Assembly (NCBI GenBank): GCA_902791945.1
Contig: CADAXR010000003.1
Coordinates: 1-64,000, forward strand
Length of the DNA stretch: 64,000 bases
Direction: 5' to 3'
Source of the DNA: an uncultured Bacteroidia bacterium
GTDB lineage: Bacteria > Bacteroidota > Bacteroidia > Bacteroidales > UBA932
A model generated the notes under the pieces. The model was given only the letters and a program-made list of their open reading frames with translations, did not search any database and was not told where the DNA came from. Position 1 is the stretch's first letter. Each line of letters begins with the position of its first letter. Made by a program: the position numbers and the translations under genes. Below are positions 8,184 to 16,990 of this stretch, piece by piece.

Positions 8184-8546
8184 ATGAAAGAAAAAAAAGG
8201 ACATACCGGCCAGAGGGCCATCGCAAGGGCCCTCCGGAGATACGTCGAGAGGAGGCGCTTCCTCCTTCCGAGCACGGTCAAGGGCACCCTCGCCCACGAG
8301 CTCGGGCTGGACAGCGCCGCGCTGCATGAATATTTAATGAAGGAAAAGGGATGCGACGCCGCAAGATGGAGGACGTCCCTCAGGATAGAATGGGCGAAAG
8401 CCCTGCTTCTCGCCGAGCCGGAGACCATCCTCCGGGAGGTCGCCGCCCGCTCCGGCTTCAGCGACCGTTCCAACTTCACCCGCCAGTTCCTCGCCTCCAC
8501 CGGCCTCACCCCCGCCGAGTGGCGGGAGCGTGGAAAATTGGATTGA
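8184..8546 (+). CDS. Stand-alone AraC-type DNA-binding domain protein
   Basis: 120 residues, essentially only the double helix-turn-helix of AraC regulators. The second motif is clear: I-R-E-V-A-A-R-S-G-F-S-D-R-S-N-F-T-R-Q-F followed by G-L-T-P-A-E-W-R. The first helix-turn-helix is more diverged. There is no sensor domain, so regulation would have to come from abundance or a partner. ATG at 8184 is preferred to the GTG just before it. An imperfect -7 element (TATTTTG, one base short) lies at 8169-8175. It sits directly upstream of the WecG- and WcaJ-type genes and could regulate them or the nearby glycan locus (inference only). Confidence 0.78.
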   Translation: MKEKKGHTGQRAIARALRRYVERRRFLLPSTVKGTLAHELGLDSAALHEYLMKEKGCDAARWRTSLRIEWAKALLLAEPETILREVAARSGFSDRSNFTRQFLASTGLTPAEWRERGKLD

Positions 8547-8560
8547 ACGCCGCAGTTTAT

Positions 8561-8568
8561 TATATTTG
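8561..8568 (+). promoter_or_regulatory. Bacteroidetes -7 promoter element (TATATTTG)
   Basis: A perfect TAnnTTTG match just after the AraC-domain gene, 21 bases before the ATG of the WecG-type gene, with ATTG about 20 bases upstream as a possible -33 box. It fixes the downstream start at 8590 rather than at the earlier in-frame codon at 8530. Confidence 0.65.
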
Positions 8569-8589
8569 TCCTTGCAACTGCGGCAACAG

Positions 8590-9330
8590 ATGGAATCAAA
8601 GCTGAAAATACGCGAGCTTCGGCTGGTGCCTTCCCGGAAGGCGCTTGCCAGTCTTCCCGACGGCAAAGTGCTGATAAACACAGTCAACGCCTACTCCTTC
8701 GTGACAGCCCAGAATGATGCAGCCTTCGCTGAAGCGCTCAGGGGCGGCGACTATCTGATACCTGACGGAATCAGCATCGTGAAAGCCTGCAAGTGGCTTA
8801 AAGTGGAGAACCCGCCCGAGGAGAAGATCGCCGGAGCGGACCTTTTCGCCTTTGAGATGGAACGCCTCAACCGAAAGGGTGGCACCTGTTTCTTTATGGG
8901 CAGCAGTGAGGAAGTCCTCGCCAAGATTCGCGAAAAAGCGGCGGGGCTCTATCCGGCCATCCGCATCGAGACCTATTCCCCGCCCTACAAGCCAGTCTTC
9001 TCCGAAGAAGACAACGCAGCGATCATAGCGGCCATCAACGCCGCCAGGCCAGACCTCCTGTGGATTGGCATGACGGCTCCGAAGCAGGAAAAGTGGGCCC
9101 GTGAGCACTGGCACGAGCTCGACATCAAATGCCACTGCGGCACCATCGGCGCCGTCTTCGACTTCTTCGCCGGCACAGTGGAGCGCGCCCCCGACGCATG
9201 GGTCCGTGCGGGCCTCGAATGGCTCTACCGCCTCCTCAGGGAGCCGGGCAGGATGTGGAAAAGATACCTCGTCGGCAATCCGCTCTTCCTATCCCTGGTA
9301 ATCAGGGAACGTTTGGCAGGGAAAGATTAA
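8590..9330 (+). CDS. WecG/TagA/CpsF family glycosyltransferase
   Basis: 246 residues, a complete GT26 domain. Seen: I-N-T-V-N-A-Y-S-F near the N-terminus, P-D-G-I-S-I-V-K-A just after, and the conserved W-I-G-M-T-A-P-K-Q-E-K-W about two thirds along. Family members add the second sugar (N-acetylmannosamine or N-acetylmannosaminuronate) onto undecaprenyl-diphosphate-GlcNAc in wall teichoic acid or enterobacterial common antigen synthesis. Here the sugar is unknown. The gene is followed after 32 bases by a polyprenyl-phosphate sugar transferase with its own promoter, which fits an early step on a lipid carrier. Confidence 0.88.
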   Translation: MESKLKIRELRLVPSRKALASLPDGKVLINTVNAYSFVTAQNDAAFAEALRGGDYLIPDGISIVKACKWLKVENPPEEKIAGADLFAFEMERLNRKGGTCFFMGSSEEVLAKIREKAAGLYPAIRIETYSPPYKPVFSEEDNAAIIAAINAARPDLLWIGMTAPKQEKWAREHWHELDIKCHCGTIGAVFDFFAGTVERAPDAWVRAGLEWLYRLLREPGRMWKRYLVGNPLFLSLVIRERLAGKD

Positions 9331-9335
9331 ATAGC

Positions 9336-9343
9336 TATATTTG
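9336..9343 (+). promoter_or_regulatory. Bacteroidetes promoter (TTTG -33 and TATATTTG -7)
   Basis: TTTG at 9312-9315 and TATATTTG at 9336-9343 are separated by 20 bases, the expected spacing. It lies 20 bases before the sugar-transferase ATG at 9363, giving that gene its own promoter. Confidence 0.7.
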
Positions 9344-9362
9344 TTTTCCAACAACGTAATCA

Positions 9363-10790
9363 ATGGCACTACATAACCGTCAAAAAACAAAAGAGTCCTG
9401 GCTGGTCAAGCTGCCGACTGCCCTTTTTGACCTTGTCATCCAGTTCGGGACGCTGTTGTTCCTCATTTTCGGAACGACGATGGTCCGTGACGAGAACATG
9501 CCCCTGTACCTGAGAGAAGGGACATTTCTCCTTCTTGCCATAAGCTATGTATTCAGCGTAGCAATAGCCGGCATTTCCGTCAACGAAAGAGAAAGGTCCG
9601 CCGTAGGGACTATCAGCAGCGCCATGCTGCTGAGCATCCTTTGCTGGATGTTCTTCAACGGATCCATCGCCCTCGTCTATGAAGTCAAGCTCCAGGGCAA
9701 GCTCCTTGCCCTTCAGCTGGGAATAACAGCCTCTTTGACAGCTCTTTGGCATCTTCTTGCCAGGGAGATTCTCGCTGTCCTCCGTAGACGCGGAAAAAAC
9801 AACTATATGGTCCTGCTTGTTGGTTCAGGTCACAATATGGCCGAACTTTATAATTATATGACAGGGGCCAAAGCAGAGAAAGGCTATCAGGTGCTGGGAT
9901 TCTTTACTGAAAAGCCGGATGATTCCATCCCGGAAGGAGCTATCCGACTCGGCACAGTTGACAAACTGGAAAGCTACCTTGAAACATGCAAGCCGGAGGA
10001 AATCCTGTGCTCGATAAATCCCGCTCTCCACACGGAAACGGTCAACAGGATAGCCCTCTACTGCGAGCAGCAGGTTATCCGCTTCCGCTATGTCCCGGAG
10101 ATGGAAGGCTATCCTCCGCGTCAGCTGGAGGCCAGCCGTCTCGGCAACGTGACCGTCATCAACCTCTACGAAGAGCCGCTCAACAATCCGGTCGCTAAAG
10201 CGACCAAGAGGGCGTTCGACCTCGTCATCTCCGGACTCTTCCTCATAACCCTGTACCCCCTGGTGTGGCTGTTCTGCGCTATCGGCATCAAGATTTCCTC
10301 TCCAAAGGGTCCTATCCTTTTCCGTCAGAAAAGGACCGGATACGAGGGCAAAGAGTTCGAGTGCCTGAAGTTCCGTTCCATGCACCCGAACACCCAGGCA
10401 GACACTCTTCAGGCAACAAAAGAAGACAGCCGAACCTTCCGGTTCGGCCGCTTCCTCAGGCGTTCATCGCTTGATGAACTGCCTCAGTTCATAAATGTAT
10501 TCAAAGGGGATATGTCCATCATCGGCCCGAGACCCCACATGCTTCGCCACACCGAAGTTTACTCCGAGCTGATCAGCGACTACATGGTCCGCCACCTTGC
10601 AAAGCCGGGCATAACCGGCTGGGCCCAGGTCAACGGCTGCCGCGGTGAGACGAAGGAACTCTCCGAGATGAAACAGAGGGTTGAAAAAGACATCTGGTAC
10701 ATCGAGAACTGGTCTGTCGAACTCGACATTTCCATATTCTTCATGACCGCCTGGCAAATCCTGTCTCGGAAAGGAGACAAGGCGTACTAG
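9363..10790 (+). CDS. Undecaprenyl-phosphate glycosyl-1-phosphate transferase (WcaJ-like)
   Basis: 475 residues. The N-terminal part has about four membrane segments, followed by a Rossmann-like CoA-binding-type region (L-L-V-G-S-G-H-N near 157). After a further membrane segment comes the catalytic bacterial sugar-transferase domain: K-R-A-F-D-L, R-Q-K-R-T-G, L-K-F-R-S-M, D-E-L-P-Q-F and G-P-R-P. This is the WcaJ/PssY type that loads the first sugar 1-phosphate (often glucose or galactose) onto undecaprenyl phosphate. It probably primes the polysaccharide encoded by the convergent locus that follows, although it is on the other strand. Its stop overlaps the last gene of that locus by four bases. 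Confidence 0.93.
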   Translation: MALHNRQKTKESWLVKLPTALFDLVIQFGTLLFLIFGTTMVRDENMPLYLREGTFLLLAISYVFSVAIAGISVNERERSAVGTISSAMLLSILCWMFFNGSIALVYEVKLQGKLLALQLGITASLTALWHLLAREILAVLRRRGKNNYMVLLVGSGHNMAELYNYMTGAKAEKGYQVLGFFTEKPDDSIPEGAIRLGTVDKLESYLETCKPEEILCSINPALHTETVNRIALYCEQQVIRFRYVPEMEGYPPRQLEASRLGNVTVINLYEEPLNNPVAKATKRAFDLVISGLFLITLYPLVWLFCAIGIKISSPKGPILFRQKRTGYEGKEFECLKFRSMHPNTQADTLQATKEDSRTFRFGRFLRRSSLDELPQFINVFKGDMSIIGPRPHMLRHTEVYSELISDYMVRHLAKPGITGWAQVNGCRGETKELSEMKQRVEKDIWYIENWSVELDISIFFMTAWQILSRKGDKAY

Positions 10791-12436
10791 CTTTTCTTCC
10801 TGGTTCCGACACGATTGTTTTTTCTCCACCTTTTTACAAGGCGGGACAATTGCTTTTCATCCGAGACAATCTCATTGTCAACGGCCTTCACGCCATCATC
10901 ACTTCCATCTTCCCGCCCTACGAAACGGATGGTTCCATCCACCCGGTTTCCCTGCAGCAGATTGCCGACATTCACCCGGCGTATCTGCGTGCCGGAAATC
11001 TTTTCGACGGACAGCACCTTACGAAAATCGACACAATAGGAGTTTATGACTCCCGTTACAATATTATTATCCACTTTTACGTTGACGGCACCGTCATCAC
11101 CGAAAATGCCACGGTTGTCTCCACCGCCATCTATGTCATGAATATAGTTGTTCCGGATAACTACGTCTTTGTTCATTGTCCAGAGATATATCGCACCGCT
11201 GTCCATCAGGGTTCTGCCCGGGGCTCGGCGGAAGGAATCACTCTGGAAGAATTCATTTCCTTCCACAATACCGCTGGTGCGGATACCTTCCTTTTTCAAA
11301 TAATGTAGTCCCACACCTACTCCACTATAGCTGAAATCCTGGAAAACATTGCCTCTTATCTGAAAATCCTCACCCTGTGCCACGATATCAAAACGATTCA
11401 GCATCCTGTATCCATTGTCAACAAAGTGGTTACGTTCAATTCGCATCCGGGAAGTGAACGGATCCAAGACGATGCTGTCATAATAACTGTGAGTTACATA
11501 GTTGTCGTGAAAATACAGCCCTTTCCCGCCAAAAGAATTCACTATGCGGTCATGCATGCCATCAAAGCGGCAACCGGCTATTTCAAAAGGGGTACAGTCG
11601 GCATCGACATACTTTATCAATGCATCCCCGAGAGCACATCCCATAAAACGTATGCCGCTGATCGATACGCCGGCAAAGTTTACGCGCGCTAATGTCAAAA
11701 AATTGGACTGTTCACATTGGTGAACATTTGAAGCGTTCGCTGTCAACAGCCCTCCGGAAACACAAACCGGCGAGCGACCGGGGATATTGTACAGGATATA
11801 TTTCGGAAACTTTTTCTTGTAGCTGTAATCTCCGTTAAGAGCAGAGAGCGAGTCGTCATATGTAAAATATATATACCCGTTTTCTATTCGGTCAACCTTG
11901 CAAAGGCAGCTCAGATACCAGCTGGTAAGAAGGATATACACTGTTCCACAATCAGAAGCCTTATAATCCCTTTCATCGGTCCTGAGACGGTAAAGCTGTC
12001 CCTTTACATTCTCGACCTGGGACAATGACTGGCAGACTGCGGACTGTACATCCAGATATCTTTCCCCGTCAGCCACGAACCCGTACCCGGTACTGTATTC
12101 TCCCGTGTAATTTGCCACTCCCCCGTACAAAGAAAAATCCTTGCCGGATGGCATGATCACGGTCTTGCGCTTTCCAGTAATCTGTAAAGTAAAATCAGGC
12201 CGCGTCACATCAGTGATCCACAGGTGTCGCTCTTTGTAATAAAAAACGCCTTTACGGATAGAAATACGCAGTCTCGTGCAGGAAGGATCCTTTAAAGCCT
12301 TATTCAAAACCGGACCGATTGCATCAAATTCAGCCTGATTCGTCACGATATACTCACGCTCCGAGGCACAGGCAGAGGAGAAACTCAACGAGGCCAGGGC
12401 AATGACTGACAATAATTTTAAAAAGACTTTCATCAC
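10787..12436 (-). CDS. Secreted parallel beta-helix protein of the glycan locus (copy 2)
   Basis: 549 residues with a signal peptide ending near C-A-S-E. The middle and C-terminal parts contain right-handed beta-helix rungs, recognisable by repeated I-x-x-N-x-F/Y/I and N-x-I-V/H patterns such as V-I-R-N-N-Y-I-H-D-I and V-K-V-D-N-N-I-V. It is the last gene of the polysaccharide operon and is clearly paralogous to the protein at 23039-24496: D-S-G-A-I-Y, R-N-N-Y-I-H-D-I, N-R-G-I, D-A/G-A-V-N-V and R-R/T-V-N-V-G-N occur in the same order. Beta-helix proteins of this type include polysaccharide lyases, epimerases and hydrolases, so it may modify or trim the glycan; catalytic residues cannot be assigned. 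Confidence 0.82.
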   Translation of the reverse strand: MMKVFLKLLSVIALASLSFSSACASEREYIVTNQAEFDAIGPVLNKALKDPSCTRLRISIRKGVFYYKERHLWITDVTRPDFTLQITGKRKTVIMPSGKDFSLYGGVANYTGEYSTGYGFVADGERYLDVQSAVCQSLSQVENVKGQLYRLRTDERDYKASDCGTVYILLTSWYLSCLCKVDRIENGYIYFTYDDSLSALNGDYSYKKKFPKYILYNIPGRSPVCVSGGLLTANASNVHQCEQSNFLTLARVNFAGVSISGIRFMGCALGDALIKYVDADCTPFEIAGCRFDGMHDRIVNSFGGKGLYFHDNYVTHSYYDSIVLDPFTSRMRIERNHFVDNGYRMLNRFDIVAQGEDFQIRGNVFQDFSYSGVGVGLHYLKKEGIRTSGIVEGNEFFQSDSFRRAPGRTLMDSGAIYLWTMNKDVVIRNNYIHDIDGGGDNRGIFGDDGAVNVKVDNNIVTGVINSYCVDFRKVLSVEKISGTQIRRVNVGNLLQGNRVDGTIRFVGREDGSDDGVKAVDNEIVSDEKQLSRLVKRWRKNNRVGTRKKS

Positions 12437-12451
12437 AAAGACAAGTGAAAA

Positions 12452-13168
12452 TTATAAAGTCACCGGATATTGCAGGCTAATCCCCTTTCCCTCGCATTTC
12501 AGGACAAAACGATGCAGGTCCTTCCTGCGGAGCAGGCGAATAATCCATGGCCGCAAAAAAGACGGAACCAGACTTTTACAATCTCTGACAAGCCTTTTCC
12601 TGAATATAGACAAAGGTCCGGGAGAAGATGAATAATATCTGACAGGAGTACGCCAGGAATCTCCATATAAGAACGACAACAGTTCCTCGCTGTCACTGGG
12701 GATAGTCAGCGAGACACCTTTAAAATTGACCCGGACAGTATCCCTGAAGTATTTCTCAAAAATAAAAGTAGGTCCTCCATTGTTCCGAAGTTCAGGGGAT
12801 ACGGAACGGAACACATAAAAATCTATATACTCGCCATCCCTCATGACGGAATAAAGCCCGCGCCAGTCATAACGGACCAGTTCAAAACCGTTTTCCCTCA
12901 TTTTCCACAAAAGCGAACGGAACGCCGTCTCCTGCTCCTGAAGAATATACATGTCAATGTCTTCATCCCACGCGATGAAATCGTGGTCCCGGACTATCCC
13001 CAGCAGAGAACCGAAAGCAGGCCCGCTCTGAATACCGGCAGCACTTAGCAGTTCCGCCAATTCCTTAAGATTCCGGATCGCCACCTCCTTGTCCATTTCT
13101 TTCCGACCTTCATATAAAAGAACCGGCGAATACCGATAATTACCTTCTGGTGTCTTTAACGTGGCCAT
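12452..13168 (-). CDS. LicD family phosphotransferase
   Basis: 238 residues. The diagnostic nucleotidyltransferase-fold motif is near residues 50-72: F-G-S-L-L-G-I-V-R-D-H-D-F-I, then A-W-D-E-D-I-D-M with the metal-binding acidic residues. LicD enzymes transfer phosphocholine, or in related proteins other phospho-alcohols, from a CDP donor onto a sugar of a surface glycan. The same operon encodes a LicC-LicA fusion, a second LicC-like protein and a TagD-like cytidylyltransferase, any of which could supply the CDP donor. Two bases separate it from the flippase stop. Which phospho-alcohol is moved is inference. Confidence 0.87.
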   Translation of the reverse strand: MATLKTPEGNYRYSPVLLYEGRKEMDKEVAIRNLKELAELLSAAGIQSGPAFGSLLGIVRDHDFIAWDEDIDMYILQEQETAFRSLLWKMRENGFELVRYDWRGLYSVMRDGEYIDFYVFRSVSPELRNNGGPTFIFEKYFRDTVRVNFKGVSLTIPSDSEELLSFLYGDSWRTPVRYYSSSPGPLSIFRKRLVRDCKSLVPSFLRPWIIRLLRRKDLHRFVLKCEGKGISLQYPVTL

Positions 13169-13169
13169 T

Positions 13170-14693
13170 TCAATCTTTTTTTATGAAACCTTTTATGTAT
13201 TGCCATACACGGGTCCGTTCTTGCCCGGACAAATACAGCGAACAGGAAAGCGCGACCAATATCCCTTCAGCCAATCCGGATAATGCTATGAAGCGGGGCC
13301 AGGATTCCGTCATTGTCTGACGCAGGAAGAATAATGGAGCGAACAGCAACAGTGCAATCAGCAGACTTCTGACAGTGATACTCCCAAAATGACGCAGGTT
13401 GTATGAGAACGTACGTCGCGCAAAGACCATATTGATGATACACTGGGCGGCAGAGCAGGCGATAGTAACATAAATACCCGCAAAACAGTCTGCCCCGAGT
13501 TTGTACACTACCCATATCAACAAGATGTTCAGAAGATAGAGACCTGTCATCCAAGCCTGCTGTCCTTTTATCTGACCTGTTGCATGAACGGCCTGATATA
13601 GAAAATATGTAAAAGAGGACACATTGACATTCACCATCAGAAGGACGGTGAACAAGGGCGCTTTGTCCGGGACATCGACCAAAATGATATCAAGAAAAAA
13701 ATGAGGGTCGAGAATGATGGGCGCCGTAACAGCCAGCAGGAGAATGTAGGTGATCTTTGTCCCCCACCCTATCAGATCCTCCATCCGGCGGCGGTCTCCT
13801 GAGCTGTATGCCGAAACCAGCTGAGGCACAATGGCCTGCTTGAAACTCATCGCAAAATTTGAAGCAAAGGACATCATCTGATTGGCAATCGCATATGCGG
13901 CATTGACCAGCAGGCCAAAAAACAGATTGATCAAAACGACAATCCCCTTATCCCGCAACAACGAAGCGAGAACCGTAAAAAGCAGCAAAGAGATAAAACC
14001 CGTCATCTCCTTGACGAGCGCCTTGTCACGGTCAATATGGAATTTCGTTTCTTTGAATTTCCTTGCGAGGAAAACGACACCGCCAACATAGCCGAGCGTA
14101 ATGCATAAATTCAGGCATGACAGTGTAATCAGCTTATCAAAGGAAATGATATATAACAAATACAGTATTACCAGCCGTCCTACCGCCTGCAGGATATCCA
14201 GTATCGCCAACTTATCAAACTGTTCCCGTGCGCGAAGCATCGCGGCATATGGGACATTGAGAATATTGAGTATCAGCTGGAAAAGCGAAATCTGGAAAAC
14301 CACCATCGCAGCCACGAACCTCTCCGGCGGGATATTCAGCATGTGAAGGAATCCCAATGCGAAAATCTCACCTATCAGAAGCGTAATTCCAGCTACGCAA
14401 AGGTGAAGAAAAATGCCGACTCCAAAGACTTTTTCCAGGCGGGATTCCTGGTTCTTCCCGATTTCGACAGAATAAAAACGCTGGACTGCCGTTCCCATCG
14501 ACCCGTTTATAAACGAGAACATCATGACTATGGAAGCCACGAGATTATTGAGTCCGTAATCTTCCGAGCCAAGGACATGGAGTGTCACGCGTACCGTAAA
14601 GAAGGATACGACCATCGTGATGGCCATCCTTACATACAGCGCCAGCGTATTTTTTGCAATCCGCGTGTTTTTATTCTGCAAAGAATCTGTCAT
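13170..14693 (-). CDS. Wzx-type polysaccharide flippase
   Basis: 507 residues with about 12-14 hydrophobic segments spread along its length, of the polysaccharide-transporter (MOP/Wzx) type. The N-terminus has the usual N-T-L-A-L-Y segment and an early G-S-E-D-Y-G-L loop. It would flip lipid-linked repeat units across the inner membrane. It overlaps the upstream glycosyltransferase gene by four bases (ATGA type), so translation is probably coupled. Its partners are the Wzy at 25704 and the Wza/Wzc pair at the start of the operon. Confidence 0.9.
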   Translation of the reverse strand: MTDSLQNKNTRIAKNTLALYVRMAITMVVSFFTVRVTLHVLGSEDYGLNNLVASIVMMFSFINGSMGTAVQRFYSVEIGKNQESRLEKVFGVGIFLHLCVAGITLLIGEIFALGFLHMLNIPPERFVAAMVVFQISLFQLILNILNVPYAAMLRAREQFDKLAILDILQAVGRLVILYLLYIISFDKLITLSCLNLCITLGYVGGVVFLARKFKETKFHIDRDKALVKEMTGFISLLLFTVLASLLRDKGIVVLINLFFGLLVNAAYAIANQMMSFASNFAMSFKQAIVPQLVSAYSSGDRRRMEDLIGWGTKITYILLLAVTAPIILDPHFFLDIILVDVPDKAPLFTVLLMVNVNVSSFTYFLYQAVHATGQIKGQQAWMTGLYLLNILLIWVVYKLGADCFAGIYVTIACSAAQCIINMVFARRTFSYNLRHFGSITVRSLLIALLLFAPLFFLRQTMTESWPRFIALSGLAEGILVALSCSLYLSGQERTRVWQYIKGFIKKD

Positions 14694-15928
14694 TCGATAT
14701 AATCTTCCGGAGAAAGATACACTTGCCGCCAGCGCCGGATGATAGCCGCATTGCTATATCGCTCCTGCACAGTCAGAAGAGCCGCGGCAGATAGCGAAGA
14801 TCCCAAAGACGGGTCCTCATAGAGCCGGTTCATGTTCTCGGCCATCATTTGAGAATCTCCATCCGGAGAAAGCAGGACGCTGTCCCTGTCAGCATTGAGT
14901 TCCGGAGTCTGCGGGGTAATGGTAGTTACTACAGGAAGACCGCATGAGATCGCCTCTCTGATGGTGCCGGAAATCATGTCTCCTTTCTGGGGCAAAACGG
15001 CAAAACGGGACAGTTTGATCTGGGCAAGGACTTCGGCATGGGTTGATTTAGGCCCTGTCACAAAGACATTTTCAGCAAGTCCCAAACGCTCGATCTTTTC
15101 ATCAAGATCCTTCTTATAGGCCTTTGTATACCCTCCGCTTATATTCAGGGTCGCCTCAGGATGCCGCTTTGCCAAAAGGGCAAAAGCCGTTAAGGCATCA
15201 TCTCCGCCTTTCTTCACATCGGCGGCGAAAAAGACAAAATCAAATTTTTTCTCCGAGGGAGTCAAATCAATCTCAACCCCTACAGGAAGTAAAAGTCCCA
15301 GGAATTTTGCGTCAGGCCTGATTTCCTTTAATATGATCCCGCGATAATATTTTATCAATGTGGCTATATAATCTGCACGGCAGAGTACTCTTCTCTCAAC
15401 AGAGGCCCGATACTCATACTCAGCTTTTGAGATGGGATATTTTTCAACAAAGTCCGGGATGTTCATCAAGGTCTGCAATGAGACGATAAGCGGAATATTC
15501 CCCGGGACATCCAGAGCACAAATGGAATAAGGGGGATTCTCGGCACCGATCAGGTGGACATAATCCGGAGCAATGGTACGAATAGCCTCCGCCACAAGGG
15601 CGCGGATCCTCAGGAAATCTTGCTCGCGCACCTTAAAAAGTCGCCGCCGAATCCTGTAGAAAAAAGAATCGTCCTCCGGGCGGTAGCATATATAATCAAC
15701 GCCGGCGGACGAAAATGACTGCTTGTTTCCACGGATGCCATAATGGGGGAAAATAACCGTCAGGCTGATATCGTCGCAGTTCTCGATTTCCCGTATGCCA
15801 TTGGTGACCCAGACGCTATAATCCTTGAAGACGCCGCGTTTTCTCAACAGACTTCGAAAACGAAGCCTGCCCCTGACCATCTCATTGGAGAAACGGCAGA
15901 TCCAGACAACCTTCAACGGCGTTTTCAC
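14690..15928 (-). CDS. GT4-type glycosyltransferase
   Basis: 412 residues of GT-B fold. The C-terminal half has the retaining-transferase pattern: L-P-V-G-V-E near 217, N-I-S-G-G-Y, V-F-V-T-G-P-K, and A-I-S-C-G-L-P-V-V-T-T, the E/S-x7-E nucleotide-binding region. No membrane segment is seen. Donor and acceptor sugars are unknown. It overlaps both neighbours by four bases, which places it firmly in the operon between the CBS-nucleotidyltransferase and the flippase. Confidence 0.85.
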   Translation of the reverse strand: MKTPLKVVWICRFSNEMVRGRLRFRSLLRKRGVFKDYSVWVTNGIREIENCDDISLTVIFPHYGIRGNKQSFSSAGVDYICYRPEDDSFFYRIRRRLFKVREQDFLRIRALVAEAIRTIAPDYVHLIGAENPPYSICALDVPGNIPLIVSLQTLMNIPDFVEKYPISKAEYEYRASVERRVLCRADYIATLIKYYRGIILKEIRPDAKFLGLLLPVGVEIDLTPSEKKFDFVFFAADVKKGGDDALTAFALLAKRHPEATLNISGGYTKAYKKDLDEKIERLGLAENVFVTGPKSTHAEVLAQIKLSRFAVLPQKGDMISGTIREAISCGLPVVTTITPQTPELNADRDSVLLSPDGDSQMMAENMNRLYEDPSLGSSLSAAALLTVQERYSNAAIIRRWRQVYLSPEDYIE

Positions 15929-16980
15929 AGGACTCCGATCATTTTAAGATATTCAGGCCATTCTCCCATATCCTTCCAGGAATGCTCACTTACAGGAAAA
16001 CAGCCAACCCGACCGCCCCTTCCCTGGACTTTTTCCATCAGTTGAGTAATATGGAAGAACTCATCTTCAGGAATCTCCTCAATAAGCTCAGGATTCAAAA
16101 TATACACACCGGTATTCACCTGGAAGGTCTGTTCAGGTTTCTCTTTCAAAGCAGTCATCAAACCGTCTTCACCAGTCTCAATTACCCCATAAGGTATCTT
16201 GAAACTCTTCACCATCGTTACAATGGTCATGTCATTGTGGTTGTTTACATGGTAATCCCAAACATCACGGTAGTCCTGCTCATTGATACTGTCACAGTTT
16301 GACACAAAAAAAGGAGTGTTGATTTTCCCTTTTAGCAGACTTATGCTTCCAATCGTTCCAAGAGGCTTGTTCTCCATGAAGAACTCTATATCATACTTAT
16401 GGTCGAGCTGATTCAGGTAATATTTTATCATATCTGCCTTGTAGTTCAATGACATATAGAACTTATGACATCCAATCCCCTCGAACTGATCCATTATTAC
16501 CTCAAGAATAGTCTTGTCGCCAACTGGAACAAGTGGCTTGGGCATCACATTTGTGATGGGTTTCAAACGTGTTCCCTTGCCTCCGGCCATAATAACAACT
16601 GGCAAATCAATATTCTCGCGCTGGTTTAGTGCTGAAGTTTCAAACAAGTCCTGCCAGAACCATACGTCAACAAGATCTCCATGCTCATCAAGAATAGGCA
16701 TCACTTCAGCTCTCATCCTGCTCATTTTCTCTCTGATGACATCATCACCTTCTGACTTATAGCCATAGATTTTATGTCTGTCAAGGATTTGTCCTACCGG
16801 TGTCACAAGAGCAGTGTTATTTATAATGGCCCTCTGAATATCACCCAATGTCACGATGCCCTCAAAGTGTCCGCAATCCAGGACAAAGAGTGTCTTGACC
16901 ATAATATCATCCATCTGCTTCATTGCATCAAGCATCGAAGCAGATGGTGAGGTTACTCTTTCTTGTATTCTCTCTATCAT
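15925..16980 (-). CDS. CBS-domain sugar nucleotidyltransferase (PtmE-like)
   Basis: 351 residues. The first 115 or so form a CBS-domain pair (F-V-L-D-x-G-x-F-E-G-I-V-T-L-G-D-I and V-M-P-I-L-D-E-H-G-D-L-V-D-V). From about 128 there is a nucleotidyltransferase domain with M-A-G-G-K-G-T-R-L-K-P-I-T and M-P-K-P-L-V-P-V. The same order is found in PtmE, which makes GDP-glucosamine for legionaminic acid, and in relatives of the mannose-1-phosphate guanylyltransferase type. It would activate a sugar 1-phosphate; base and sugar are not readable. Together with the four genes transcribed before it, it forms an A+T-rich sugar-biosynthesis cassette. Confidence 0.85.
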   Translation of the reverse strand: MIERIQERVTSPSASMLDAMKQMDDIMVKTLFVLDCGHFEGIVTLGDIQRAIINNTALVTPVGQILDRHKIYGYKSEGDDVIREKMSRMRAEVMPILDEHGDLVDVWFWQDLFETSALNQRENIDLPVVIMAGGKGTRLKPITNVMPKPLVPVGDKTILEVIMDQFEGIGCHKFYMSLNYKADMIKYYLNQLDHKYDIEFFMENKPLGTIGSISLLKGKINTPFFVSNCDSINEQDYRDVWDYHVNNHNDMTIVTMVKSFKIPYGVIETGEDGLMTALKEKPEQTFQVNTGVYILNPELIEEIPEDEFFHITQLMEKVQGRGGRVGCFPVSEHSWKDMGEWPEYLKMIGVL

Positions 16981-16990
16981 GTGTATTTAA

